NCBI GenBank assembly: GCA_963723455.1
Contig: CAVRQM010000001.1
Coordinates: 1-64,000, forward strand
From: CAVRQM01 sp963723455
GTDB taxonomy: Bacteria; Pseudomonadota; Alphaproteobacteria; Acetobacterales; Acetobacteraceae
Reading direction: 5' to 3'
Length of the DNA: 64,000 nucleotides
Shown piece by piece: positions 26,963 to 36,389 of the stretch (the stretch's first letter is position 1; every line of letters begins with the position of its first letter). The notes beneath the pieces are model-generated. The model ran no database searches and had not been told where the DNA came from. It was given only the letters and a program-made list of their open reading frames with translations. Position numbers and translations under genes: made by a program.

Positions 26963-28118
26963 ATGACACGATGGCTTGTTTTGCGGCGGCGCATGCCGGT
27001 CTGCCAGATGCTGCTTGCGGCGGCGCTGCTGCTATGGCCGCCGGCCGGCGCGCGGGCGCAGTCCGGCGGCGCGGTGCCGGTGCAGGCGCAGGCCGCCACG
27101 CGGCAGGACGTGCCGGTGGTGCTGCGCAACATCGGCAGCGTCCAGGCCTATGATTCGGTACTGCTGCGCGCCCGCGTCGATGGCACGCTGGACCGCGTGT
27201 TCTTTACCGATGGTCAGGCGGTCAAGGCCGGGCAGCCGCTGGCGCAGATCGATCCGCGGCCCGTACGCGGCAGCGCTACGCGGCCGCGGCGGCCAGGAAG
27301 GCAGCCGACCAGGCGGCCCTGGGCAACGCGCAGCGCGACCTGTCGCGCTACAGCAGTCTGGCGCGCAGCGACTTCGCCTCGCGCCAGCAGGTCGACACGC
27401 AGCAGGCGCCGGTCGCCCAGCTGCAGGCTGCGATCCAGGGCGACGAGGCGCAGATCGCGACCGCGCAGCTGAATCTGGACTACGCCCGCATCACCTCGCC
27501 GATCGCTGGGCGCACCGGCATCCGGCTGGTCGATCCCGGCAATCTGGTGCACGCCAGCCGACGACCACGGCATCGTGATCGGTGACCCAGATTCAGCCGA
27601 TCTGCGGTGGTGTTCACCTTGCCGCAGGACGAGCTGCCCAGCGTGCAGCAGGCGCATGGCGGCACGGCACGCTGCCGGTGACCGGCCTATGCCGCGGACG
27701 ACCGCACCGAGCTGGGCGACCGGGACGCTGCTGACCATCGACAACCAGATCGACCAGACCACCGGCACGATCAAGCTGAAGGCGACGTTCGCCAACGCCG
27801 ACCAGCGCGCTGTGGCCGGGCCAGTTCGTCAACGTGCGGCTGCAGGTGCGGGACGCTGCAGCACGCCCTGACGGTCCCGTCGGCGGCCGTGCAGCAGCGG
27901 GCCGAACGGCGCTGTTCGTCTATGTGGTCAAGCCGGACAGCACGGTCGCGATGCAGCCGATCGAGCGTCGAGCCAGCCAGGACGCCGGCCAGATCGCGGT
28001 GATCGCCAAGCGGCCTGGCCGATGGCGCGCGGTCGTCGTCGACGGCCAGATGCGGCTGCAGGCCGGCGCCAAGGTCGACCGTGGCCAGCAAGCCGGGCCG
28101 AGCGGCAGCAGCGGCTGA
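26963..28118 (+). pseudogene. RND periplasmic adaptor (MdtA-like), multiply frameshifted
   Basis: Starts at ATG 26963 with MTRWLVLRRRMPVCQMLLAA, a signal peptide ending near GARAQ. The adaptor core is clear: VPVVLRNIGSVQAYDSVLLR and GTLDRVFFTDGQAVKAGQPL. After about 27250 the frame changes repeatedly, but the protein continues through other frames: LSRYSSLARSDFASRQQVDT, YARITSPIAGRTGIRLVDPG, FTLPQDELPSVQQAH, TIDNQIDQTTGTIKLKATFA, then FVYVVKPDSTVAMQPIERRA. I count roughly a dozen breaks, mostly one extra G or C (for example near 27558, 27581, 27604, 27721 and 27898). It follows the hybrid kinase by 62 bp and precedes an RND gene with the same damage. The exact end is uncertain. Confidence 0.8.
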
Positions 28119-28132
28119 GCGGAGCCGGCCGC

Positions 28133-31100
28133 ATGAGCATCTCCGACCCCGTTCATCCGCCGCCCGTCGCGACGTCGCTGATCGATGGCGGCGTTCCTGC
28201 TGGTCGGGCATCGTCGCCTATCCGCTGCTGCCGGTGGCGGCGCTGCCGCAGGTGGATTTCCCGACCATCCAGGTCACCGCCACCCTGCCCGGCGCCAGCC
28301 CGGAGACGATGGCCTCCAACGTGGCCAGCCGCTGGAGCGGCAGTTCGCCCAGATCCCCGGCGTCGCGCAGATGACCTCGGTCAGCTCGCTCGGCACGACG
28401 CCAGGTCACGCTGCAGTTCGAGCTGAACCGCAACATCGACGCCGCCGCGCAGGACGTGCAGGCGGCGATCAACGCCGCCAGCGGCCAGCTGCCGAAGAAC
28501 CTGCCCAGCCCGCCGACCTATCCGCAAGGTCAACCCGGCCGACGCGCCGATCCTGATCATCGGCGCTGCAGTCGGACGACGCTGCCGCTGACCACGGTGG
28601 ACGACTACGCCGACAACATCCTGTCGCCAGCAGATCTCCCAGATCGCCGGCGTCGGCCAGGTCTCGATCGGCGGCCAGCAGAAGCCGCGCGGTGCGCGTC
28701 CAGATCGATCCGGCAAGGCTCGCCGCGCATGGGCCTGCCGCTCGAGGACGTGCGCGCCGATGCTGGCCAACGCCACGGTGGACGCGCCAAGGGCTCGATC
28801 GACGGCGCCAGCGCAGCCTACACGATCTACGCCAACGACCAGCTCACCAAGGCCGCGCAGTACCAGACGACGTGATCCTGGCCTACCGCAACGGCGCGCC
28901 GGTGCGGGTGCGCGACATCGGCGCGCGCCGTCGACGGGCCCGAGAACGACGCTGCTGGCGCGCCTGCGCAGAACGAGCACGCACGGCGCGTCCTGCTGGT
29001 CGTCTTCAAGCAGCCGGGCGCCAACGTCATCGACACGGTGGACGCGATCAAGGCGGCGCTGCCGCAGCTGCAGGCCATCGATCCCGCCCGCCATCCATGT
29101 CAGCATCGTCGGTCGACCGCACCCAGACCATCCGCGCCTCGGTGACGGACGTGCAGTTCACGCTGATGCTCACCATCGCGCTGGTGGTGATGGTGATCTT
29201 CCTGTTCCTGCGCAACGTGTGGGCGACGCTCATCCCGAGCGTCACCGTGCCGCTGGCGCTGCTCGGCACGTTCGCGCGTGATGTACCTGCTGAACTACAG
29301 CCTCGACAACCTGTCGCTGATGGCGCTGACCATCGCGGTCGGCTTCGTCGTCGACGACGCCATCGTGATGCTGGAGAACATCTAGCGCCATATCGAGGAG
29401 GGCATGAAGCCGCATGGAGGCGGCGCTGAAGGGCGCCGGCGAGATCGGCTTCACCATCATCTCGATCAGCTTCTCGCTGGTCGCCGTGTTCATGCCGCTG
29501 CTGCTGATGGGCGGCATCGTCGGCCGGCTGTTCCGCGAGTTCGCGGTCACCGTCAGCGATCGCCGTGCTCGTCTCGGCCTTCGTCTCGCTGACGCTGACG
29601 CCGATGATGTGCTCGCGCTTCCTGCGCCACGACACGCGCAGCAGCACGGCCGGCTCTACCGCGTCATCGAGCGCGTTCTTCGACGGCGATGATCGGCTTC
29701 TACGCGCCGCACGCTGGACATCGTGCTGCGGCCTCCAGCGCATGACGCTGCTGGTGTTCCTGGCCACCGATGGCGCTGACCGTCGTGCCTGTACATCGTC
29801 GATCCCCAAGGGCTTCTTTCCCGAGCAGGACACCGGCATGCTCGTCGGCATCACCGAGGCGCGCGCAGGACATCTCGTTCGCCGAGATGCCGGACCGGCA
29901 GGCAGGCGGCGATCAGGTCGTCTGCCGCCGATCCGGACATCGCGGACCATCGTCGTCCGTCGATCGGCGCCGGTCCGGCGGGCAGACCGAGAACAACGGC
30001 CGCATGTTCATCAGCCTGAAGCCGTCGAGCGAGCGCAACGCCAGCGCCCAGCAGATCATCGCCCGGCTGCGGCCCAAGCTGGCGCAGCTTGAGGGCGTGA
30101 AGCTGTTCCTGCAGGCGCGCCAGGACATCAGCGTCGGCGGCCGCGCTGGCCAGACGCAGTACCAGTACACGCTGCAGGACGCCAACCGCGACGAGCTGTA
30201 CGCCTGGGCGCCGAAGGTGCTGGACGAGCTGCAGCAGCTGCCGGAGCTGCGCGACGTCGCCACCGACCAGCAGACCGGCGGCGCGACCGCAACGCTGACC
30301 ATCGACCGCGACGCCGCCGTCGCGCTTCGGCATCCCGCCGGCGGCGATCGACGACACGCTGTACGACGCCTTCGGCCAGCGCGCAGATCGCGCAGTACTT
30401 CACCCAGCTCAACCGCTACCACGTGATCCTGGAGGTGCCGGACGCTGAACGCGGCGACCTCGCGACGCTGGACAAGCTGTACGTGCAGCTCCGCCGAGCG
30501 GCGCCAGCCGTGCCGCTGTCGACCTTCGTCAAGGTGGACACCAGGCCGGTGCAGCCGCTGTCGATCAGCCACCAGGGCCAGTTCCCGGCGGTGACCATCT
30601 CGTTCAACCTCGCGCCCGGCGTCGCGCTGGGCCAGGCGGTGACAGCGGTCAACACCGCGATGGCGAAGCTCGGCGCGCCGGCGACGCTGCAAGGCAGCTT
30701 CCAGGGCACCGCGCAGGCGTTCCAGTCCTCGCTGGCCAGCGAGCCGTACCTGATCGCGGCGGCGCTGGTCGCGGTCTACATCATCCTGGGCATCCTGTAC
30801 GAAAGCTACATCCTGCCGCTGACCATCCTGTCGACCCTGCCGTCGGCGGGCGTCGGCGCGCTGCTGATGCTGCTGCTGTTCGGCTACGACCTGTCGGTGA
30901 TCGCGCTGATCGGCATCATCCTGCTGATCGGCATCGTCAAGAAGAACGGCATCATGATGGTGGACTTCGCCATCGGCGCCGAACGCCGCGACGGCGAGAC
31001 GCCGCTGGACGCGATCCGGCAGGCCTGCCTGCTGCGCTTCCGCCCGATCCTGATGACCACCGTGGCGGCGATGCTGACCGGCCTGCCGCTGATGCTGGGC

Positions 31101-31295
31101 CACGGCGCGGGATCGGAACTGCGCCGGCCGCTCGGCTTCGCGATGGTCGGCGGCCTGATGGTGAGCCAGGTGCTGACGCTGTACACCACGCCGGTGATCT
31201 ACCTCTATCTGGACCGGGTGCAGCACTGGCTGGCGCCGCGCCGCGCCAGCCGGATGCCGAAGCTGGCGGAACGGATGGGGGCGGCGGCCGACTGA
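28133..31295 (+). pseudogene. RND efflux transporter (MdtB/MdtC-like), multiply frameshifted 5' two-thirds
   Basis: Starts at ATG 28133 (MSISDP, then VATSLI). Segments spread over three frames are family-typical: QVDFPTIQVTATLPGASPET, LNRNIDAAAQDVQAAINAAS, VDRTQTIRASVTDVQFTLML, FVVDDAIVMLENI, IISISFSLVAVFMPLLLMGG, FISLKPSSERNASAQQIIAR, and an intact 290-codon end from 30423 (GIVKKNGIMMVDFAIGAERR). Indels occur every several tens of bases until about 30381 and then cease. A substitution also makes TAG at 29383-29385, where the family has Tyr (ENIYRHIEEG). The reconstructed length, about 1040 residues, is normal. The present reading could not produce a pump; see the finding on error versus decay. 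Confidence 0.85.
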
Positions 31296-31334
31296 GCGGC
31301 AACCGTCAGCAGCGGTCAGCGTTGCGGCCGCGTG

Positions 31335-32429
31335 ATGGATGCGCTGCCGCCCGAGCCCGACGCCGACCTGTCCGCGCGGCTCGATCGCCTCCAGCACAGC
31401 GTCGCCAGCGACCCGGAGCGGCTGGACCGCGAGGCGGAGTTCCCGCCGGAATGGGTGGCTCTATGGCATGAGGCGGGACTTTTGGCGGCACCCGTGCCGG
31501 CCCGGCAGGGCGGCGCCGGGCCTGCTGGGCTGACCGACCGCGCCGCCGGCGCCTGCGCGCTCCTGCGACGGATGGGCCGCATCAGCATGCCGGCGGGCCG
31601 GGTGTTTGAGGGGCATGTCAACGCGCTGCGCCTGATCGCGCTGTACGGGGACGCCGCGCAAGCCGATGCGGCTGCGGCCGACGCGGCTGCCGGTCACCTG
31701 TTCGCGGTGTGGATAGCCGAACACCCTGCCCGCCCGGTGATAATTGCCGGCGCGGCCCTGGCCGGCGTCAAGACCTTCGCTTCCGCAGCCTCCGCCGTCA
31801 CGCGCGCGCTGGTGACTGCGCAGCAGGATGGCGAGCGCATGCTGCTGCTGCGCCGGCCGGCGGCGGGCTGGACCCTGGCCGGCAAGCCCGACCTGCACGG
31901 GATGCGCGGCGCCGGAACGGCGGCGGTGGATTTGACCGGGCTGCCGGCGCCGCATGGGGCATTGATCGGACGCGCCGGCGACTACATGCGCCAGCCGGAG
32001 ATCTCGCTGGGCGCATGGCGGACACTGGCGGTGCTGTCCGGCGGCCTGTCGGCGCTGGTGGACGCCGTGCGCGCCGAGCTGCTGGCGCGCAAGCGGGCCG
32101 CGCATCCGCAACAGCGCGCCCGGCTCGCCGACTGCCTCGCGGCCGAGGAGACCGCGCGGCTCTGGGTCGAGCGTGCCGCCCGTCTTGCTGAAACGCAGGC
32201 CGACGAGGCCGCCGCCGCCTATGTCAAGCTGGCCCGGCTCGCCGTCGATGACGCCTGCGTGCGCGTCATCCAGCTGGCGCAACGCTCCGCCGGGCTGGCC
32301 GCCTTTGCCCGGCCGCATCCGATCGAGCGGCTGTGCCGCGATCTGGCCACCTACCTGCGCCAGCCGGCATTGGACGAGGTAATCGACGAGGCCGCCGCCC
32401 ATGATCTTGGTTGTGCAGGTCCGCAATGA
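31335..32429 (+). CDS. Acyl-CoA dehydrogenase-like protein
   Basis: 364 residues from ATG 31335 (GTG 31332 also possible). It has the helical N-terminal part (LDREAEFPPEWVALWHEAGL), a shortened beta domain (PAAGWTLAGKPDLHGMRGAG) and the C-terminal four-helix part (EISLGAWRTLAVLSGGLSAL, ARLADCLAAEETARLWVERA, RPHPIERLCRDLATYLRQPA). The usual active-site and FAD-contacting consensus segments are weak, so activity on an acyl-CoA is uncertain. It is followed with ATGA overlap by a PIG-L deacetylase gene and then a methyltransferase, an arrangement I recognise as recurring in proteobacteria without a described product. It could be a flavin-dependent desaturase or oxidase of a glycolipid-like intermediate. 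Confidence 0.75.
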   Translation: MDALPPEPDADLSARLDRLQHSVASDPERLDREAEFPPEWVALWHEAGLLAAPVPARQGGAGPAGLTDRAAGACALLRRMGRISMPAGRVFEGHVNALRLIALYGDAAQADAAAADAAAGHLFAVWIAEHPARPVIIAGAALAGVKTFASAASAVTRALVTAQQDGERMLLLRRPAAGWTLAGKPDLHGMRGAGTAAVDLTGLPAPHGALIGRAGDYMRQPEISLGAWRTLAVLSGGLSALVDAVRAELLARKRAAHPQQRARLADCLAAEETARLWVERAARLAETQADEAAAAYVKLARLAVDDACVRVIQLAQRSAGLAAFARPHPIERLCRDLATYLRQPALDEVIDEAAAHDLGCAGPQ

Positions 32430-33157
32430 GGGCCGCGGCTGCGCGGGCGGCGATCGAGGCGCTGCCGATCCGCGACTTCCGCGACATCTTCGGCGCAGCG
32501 CCGCTGCTGGTGCTGGCGCCGCATGCGGACGACGAGTTGCTCGGCTGCGGCGGCGCCATCGCCGAGGCCGGCGCGCGCGGCCATGCGGTGTTCGTCGCGA
32601 TCCTGACCGATGGCGGCATGTCGCACCCGCGCAGCCGGCGCTGGCCGATGGCGCGGCTGGTCGCGGCACGGCAGGACGAGGCGCGGGCGGCCACCGCGAT
32701 CCTGGGGCTGCCGGCCGATCGGCTGACCTTCCTGGGGCAGCCCGACAGCCTCGCGCCGCATGGCGGCCCCGGCTTCAGCGACGCGTTGAACCGACTTTGC
32801 GCGCAGATACAGGCAGACGGCATCGGCACGGTCTGCGCCACCTGGATCGGCGATCCGCACGGCGATCACGGGGCGGCCGCCAGGCTGGCGGCGGCAGCAT
32901 GCGCGCGGACCGGCGCGCGGCATCTGGCTTATCCGGTGTGGGCCTGGATGACGCCGGACGACGACGACCTGCCGGTGATCGCCGGCGGCGCGCGGCTGGA
33001 CGTGGCGCGCCACCTGCCGCGCAAACGACGCGCCATCGCCGCGCACGCCACCCAGTACACCGGCATGATCGACGACGATCCGACCGGGTTCCGCCTGCCC
33101 CCGGCGTTCCTGGCACTGTTCGACCGGCCCTGGGAAGCCTTCCTGGAGCAGCCGTGA
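32426..33157 (+). CDS. PIG-L family deacetylase
   Basis: 243 residues from ATG 32426, overlapping the previous stop. The zinc-binding motif of the LmbE/PIG-L fold is APHADDELLGCGG (His33, Asp35-Asp36, Glu37), with the partner motif DPHGDHGAA later. Family members remove the N-acetyl group from GlcNAc-linked molecules such as mycothiol, bacillithiol precursors, antibiotics and glycolipids. The stop overlaps the methyltransferase GTG. Joined with the facing glycosyltransferase, it points to a GlcNAc-containing conjugate; that is inference. Confidence 0.9.
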   Translation: MRAAAARAAIEALPIRDFRDIFGAAPLLVLAPHADDELLGCGGAIAEAGARGHAVFVAILTDGGMSHPRSRRWPMARLVAARQDEARAATAILGLPADRLTFLGQPDSLAPHGGPGFSDALNRLCAQIQADGIGTVCATWIGDPHGDHGAAARLAAAACARTGARHLAYPVWAWMTPDDDDLPVIAGGARLDVARHLPRKRRAIAAHATQYTGMIDDDPTGFRLPPAFLALFDRPWEAFLEQP

Positions 33158-33732
33158 CAACCGCGCCGGACCGGGCGTTCTTCGAGGCGCTGTACGCCGC
33201 CGACCCCGATCCCTGGCGCTTCGCCAGCAGCCTGTATGAGCGCGCCAAATACCGCGCGACCCTGGCCGCACTGCCCGCCGGCCGGTTCGGCTCGGCGCTG
33301 GAGATCGGCTGTTCGATCGGGGTGATGACGCGGATGCTGGCGCGGCGCTGCGACCGGCTGCTGGCCATCGACGCGGCCGAGGCGGCGCTGCGCCATGCGC
33401 GCCGCCGCCGTCGCGGACTGGCCGGCGTGCGCGTGCAGCGCCGCACCGTGCCGGAAGAATGGCCCGGCGGCAGGTTCGACCTGATCGTGGTCTCCGAGGT
33501 GCTGTATTTCCTGCCTGCTAACGACCTGGTCCGCGTCGCCGAGCTGGCCTGGCGCAGCCTGCTGCCGGGCGGCGTGCTGCTGCTGGTCAACTGGACCGGC
33601 CCGACCGGCACGGCGCTGGGCGGCGTTCAGGCCGCTTCCGCCTTGCTGGCCCGGCTGCGCGGTCGGCTGCGGCCAATCAGGCGGACGCTGCAGCCGCGAT
33701 ATCGGCTGGATCTGCTGCGCCGCCCGCATTAG
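33154..33732 (+). CDS. NodS-like SAM-dependent methyltransferase
   Basis: 192 residues from GTG 33154 (GTGA overlap with the deacetylase stop). The opening FFEALYAADPDPWRFASSLY and ERAKYRATLAAL is characteristic of the NodS-type family; motif I is ALEIGCSIGVMTRMLARRC, and FDLIVVSEVLYFLPANDLVR follows. NodS N-methylates the deacetylated glucosamine of nodulation factors, and finding its relative right after a deacetylase suggests the same order of chemistry: deacetylate, then N-methylate. The last 56 bases overlap the convergent glycosyltransferase gene. Confidence 0.87.
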   Translation: MTTAPDRAFFEALYAADPDPWRFASSLYERAKYRATLAALPAGRFGSALEIGCSIGVMTRMLARRCDRLLAIDAAEAALRHARRRRRGLAGVRVQRRTVPEEWPGGRFDLIVVSEVLYFLPANDLVRVAELAWRSLLPGGVLLLVNWTGPTGTALGGVQAASALLARLRGRLRPIRRTLQPRYRLDLLRRPH

Positions 33733-34870
33733 CCAAGCCGGTCTGATCCAGACGCAGCCGATCGCGCAACAGCCGCGCCTGCCGGGTCTGCTGCGGCAGG
33801 TCGGCCACCGGCACGCGGCGCCGGGCCAGCACGCTGCTGTGCCGCTCCAGCGCCGCCCAGGCTGCGCCTAAATGCGGCAACTGGCAGAAGCTGGCCACCA
33901 GCGCCTCCGGGAGGGCGAGCGCACGCGCCAGCGTCCCGGCCGGCGCGTGCCCGGCGAACGCCGCCCGCCCCTGCCGGCGCAGCCGCGCGCGCCGCGCCGC
34001 ATCGCGCACCGGCTCCAGGCGATCGTCCAGGAATAGGTCGAGCGTGGTCATCCGGCGGCGGATGGTGTCGGCCATGCCGCCGGCGGCGCGTCCGTCGATG
34101 CGGCCGGACACGCTGACCCAGACCTCCGGGTCGTGGCGGATCGCCAGATCGTGTCGGCGCAGCGCGTCCACAAAGGCGCGGTCCTCGCCGACCGGCGCCG
34201 GCCGCATGCCGCCGACCAGCCGCCACGCCGCCACGGTCACGGCGATGCTGGCGCCGGAATCCTCGGCGTGGCGCGGCCACGGGTCGGCCGGGTCGGGGTC
34301 GAGCAGGCTGGCGATCTCGTCGATCAGGGCGGCGTAGGCGCATTCGCGCGCATCCGCCTGATGCAGCGCGTCTGGGATCAGCCGCGCCTCGGCCGGGTCG
34401 ATCACCGCGCGCCCGGTCACCGCATCGACGCCGCGCGCCAGGGCGGTCAGGTTGCATGCGATCCAGTCGGGGGGTGCCACGCTGTCGGCATCGGTGGTCA
34501 GCAGCACGCCAGCCGGCCCGGCCAGGGCCGCCGCGCGCTGCATCGCGAGCGCGCGCGCCGCGCCGGCATGGGCGCTGGCCGGCGGCAGGTCGATGCAGCG
34601 CAGGTCGATGGGAAACGGCAGCGACGGCGCGAGGGCGCGCACGATCGATGCGGTGGCGTCCGTGCAGTTGTTGAGCAGCAGCGCCACGGCCGGGGGCGGC
34701 GCGCCGCGCTGTCCGGCCAGCGCGCGCAGGCAGGCCGCAATGCGGTCGGCCTCGTTGCGCGCCGGGATGGCGACCGCGACCGGGCGCTCGGCGAACCCCG
34801 ACGGCGCGGCATGGATCGGTGCGGGGGTGAGCGGCCGGGGTCGGACCGGCTCGGACGGGGCGTTCGGCAC
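33677..34870 (-). CDS. Family 2 glycosyltransferase
   Basis: 397 residues. GT-A fold with the opening VAVAIPARNEADRIAACLRA, LLLNNCTDATASIVRALAPS, the DXD-like metal motif in VLLTTDADSVAPPDWIACNL, and an acceptor-side GGMRPAPVGEDRAFVDALRR. No membrane segments or signal peptide, so probably cytoplasmic. The C-terminal 100 residues are Arg-rich and helical. It faces the acyl-CoA dehydrogenase/PIG-L/NodS genes tail to tail with a 56-bp overlap. Donor and acceptor sugars are unknown. Confidence 0.85.
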   Translation of the reverse strand: MPNAPSEPVRPRPLTPAPIHAAPSGFAERPVAVAIPARNEADRIAACLRALAGQRGAPPPAVALLLNNCTDATASIVRALAPSLPFPIDLRCIDLPPASAHAGAARALAMQRAAALAGPAGVLLTTDADSVAPPDWIACNLTALARGVDAVTGRAVIDPAEARLIPDALHQADARECAYAALIDEIASLLDPDPADPWPRHAEDSGASIAVTVAAWRLVGGMRPAPVGEDRAFVDALRRHDLAIRHDPEVWVSVSGRIDGRAAGGMADTIRRRMTTLDLFLDDRLEPVRDAARRARLRRQGRAAFAGHAPAGTLARALALPEALVASFCQLPHLGAAWAALERHSSVLARRRVPVADLPQQTRQARLLRDRLRLDQTGLANAGGAADPADIAAAASA

Positions 34871-34931
34871 GGCCGCCTAACGACAGCGACGGCTCCGGGT
34901 TTCGTCTCCGCAATGGCCGGCGCTGGAGGCG

Positions 34932-35201
34932 CTACTCCTCCTCGTCGTCCTCGTCCGGGTCGTCCTGATGCTCGTAGTACCAGTCCAGCACGTCGTCGTG
35001 AAAATCCGGATCCTTCAGCAAACGCATCGCCAGCGCCAGCACGATCTCGGGAGCGGCGGCCAGGTCGCCGGATCCCTCCGGCACGTCGGCGCCGGTGACG
35101 ACGCGCACCGACATGGACCCGTCCTCCTCGCCGATGATCAGCGCCACCTCGGTCTTTTCGAGGTCCACGGCGGTGGTGCTGTCCTTGTTCGGCTGGCTCA
35201 T
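34932..35201 (-). CDS. Small acidic protein, function unknown
   Basis: 89 residues from ATG 35201, chosen for the AGGAGG site six bases upstream. The middle reads VALIIGEEDGSMSVRVVTGA and APEIVLALAMRLLKDPDFHD; the C-terminus is strongly acidic (DDPDEDDEEE). No signal peptide or membrane segment. I do not recognise a family. Codon use fits the host. The glycosyltransferase lies about 60 bp downstream on the same strand. Confidence 0.7.
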   Translation of the reverse strand: MSQPNKDSTTAVDLEKTEVALIIGEEDGSMSVRVVTGADVPEGSGDLAAAPEIVLALAMRLLKDPDFHDDVLDWYYEHQDDPDEDDEEE

Positions 35202-35306
35202 CGTGGCTCCTCCTGTCGTCGCGGGCGCCTGCTTAGCAGAGGCGTCGGCGCGCCCCAACAGCGCAGCCTACCCGACGCGATGACGAGTGGTTCAGATGCC
35301 AGGGGC

Positions 35307-35591
35307 TTAGATGAAGGTGCCGCGCAGGAAGCCCAGGGCCGGCAGTGGCGTCCAGCGCCGCGGCAGGTCGGCGCGGCGGATCGGGGTCACGCTGTAGCGC
35401 GGCACCGCCTGCTTCGTGCTGCGCAGCAGGGCGGCGTAGCTGCGCACCTGCTGCTCGCGCCACTCCCGGTCGGCCAGCGCGGCGAGCCGGGTGGGATAGA
35501 TGTCGGCGATGCGCTCGGTCGGACCCAGCGAGGCCATCACGGCCCAGATCGTATCTTCCGACGCGCGCGGCAGCCTGACGATTTCGCCCAT
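35307..35591 (-). CDS. Hypothetical protein
   Basis: 94 residues from ATG 35591 (MGEIVRLPRASEDTIWAVMA, ADIYPTRLAALADREWREQQ). An alternative start at 35609 adds six residues. No clear ribosome site for either. Composition is protein-like rather than the Arg/Ala-rich type seen in antisense frames, but no family is recognised. It sits at the edge of a gene-poor stretch. Confidence 0.45.
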   Translation of the reverse strand: MGEIVRLPRASEDTIWAVMASLGPTERIADIYPTRLAALADREWREQQVRSYAALLRSTKQAVPRYSVTPIRRADLPRRWTPLPALGFLRGTFI

Positions 35592-35609
35592 GCGGACCAA
35601 AGGTAGCAA

Positions 35610-36233
35610 GGCGGGGCGGCGGTTGCTACTACTGCCGATACGGCGGCGTGGCTGGTCCCTCTATGAACCCGCGACAGACCCGGACCGATACGCCGCGGCC
35701 CCGACTCGTGTCGCTCCGACCGCCGACCGTCATCTCAACAAAGTGCAGAGCTGCCTGCGACCTGAGCGTATGAGTCATCGGCCACTTGCACATCGGGACT
35801 CAGCCAACTCCAGCAATCGCGATGTTCGTTGCGACATAAGGAATGCCCTTCGCAGGGCTGGCGACAACCTTTTCCGACAAACCTGCACCAAAGCGCAACG
35901 GTGCCACAAAAGTTTGGCACCCGTTCGAAATCGGGCCGGAACACCCGCGGCAGCGGCAACACGAACGCGTGCTTATTGTCGCCGCGAATAACGCCGTCAA
36001 CGGGCGACAGAGTGGACGTTGCGGCCCATCGTTCCGCTAGACAAACGGTTGAGCAACCGTCGTCCTTGGCCTCACGATATGTCTCTGCCGCAGCCTCGCA
36101 AAGTCACACGATGTCTCCGCCGCCCTCACACCGGCCACCAAGGCAATTCGCGCTGACCCACAGCGCAGCCCTTATCGGCCACGGTGATCTTCACTGGCTG
36201 ACGCCGTTGAGGGCTCTCAGGTCTGTTCGGATT
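35610..36233. other. Gene-poor stretch upstream of tRNA-Ser
   Basis: About 620 bases with no convincing gene. Open frames on both strands here lack ribosome sites and family features. Base composition is more balanced than in the flanking genes. The only structure I can support is the degenerate partial copy of the downstream tRNA-Ser region at 36041-36125. Confidence 0.5.
36041..36125 (-). pseudogene. Degenerate partial tRNA-Ser copy with its 5' flank
   Basis: This segment resembles 36281-36365, the 5' half of tRNA-Ser plus upstream flank. The anticodon-arm stretch ACGGTTGAGCAACCGTCG matches ACGGTTTAGCAAACCGCCG of the real gene, still with a GCT anticodon triplet (plus-strand AGC at 36052-36054). 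The flank AAGTCACACG is identical (36101-36110 versus 36341-36350) at nearly the same distance (49 versus 51 bases). The anticodon loop is one base short, and the acceptor and T arms are not recognisable, so it cannot be functional. Likely an old tandem duplication. Confidence 0.5.
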
Positions 36234-36326
36234 TGGCGGAGGGGATGGGATTCGAACCCACGGTACACCTTTACGATGTACAACGGTTTAGCAAACCGCC
36301 GCCTTCAGCCGCTCGGCCACCCCTCC
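36234..36326 (-). tRNA. tRNA-Ser (GCU anticodon)
   Basis: Read on the minus strand it begins GGAGGGGTGGCCGAGCGGC, with a 7-bp acceptor stem pairing to CCCCTCC at 36238-36244, anticodon GCT (plus-strand AGC at 36290-36292) in the loop TTGCTAA, a long variable arm (TTGTACATCGTAAAGGTGTA region) typical of serine tRNA, and the T arm GTGGGTTCGAATCCCAT. The discriminator is G, and CCA is encoded at 36234-36236. It decodes AGC/AGU serine codons. Confidence 0.96.
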
Positions 36327-36389
36327 GCCGGGATCGCGCGAAGTCACACGACGTTTGCCCCGTCCTCATAAGCGGCGGCGCGCGTTGCG

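Noticed and set aside
27250..30390. Programmed frameshifting to make the RND proteins
   Set aside because: There are far too many shifts, no consistent slippery heptamer and one nonsense codon; error or decay is simpler.
35735..36000. Several short open frames on both strands upstream of tRNA-Ser
   Set aside because: They contradict each other, lack ribosome sites and show no family motif.
36041..36326. tRNA-Ser as an attachment site for an integrated element
   Set aside because: The duplication keeps the 5' flank rather than the 3' end, no integrase is present and the adjacent gat operon is housekeeping.
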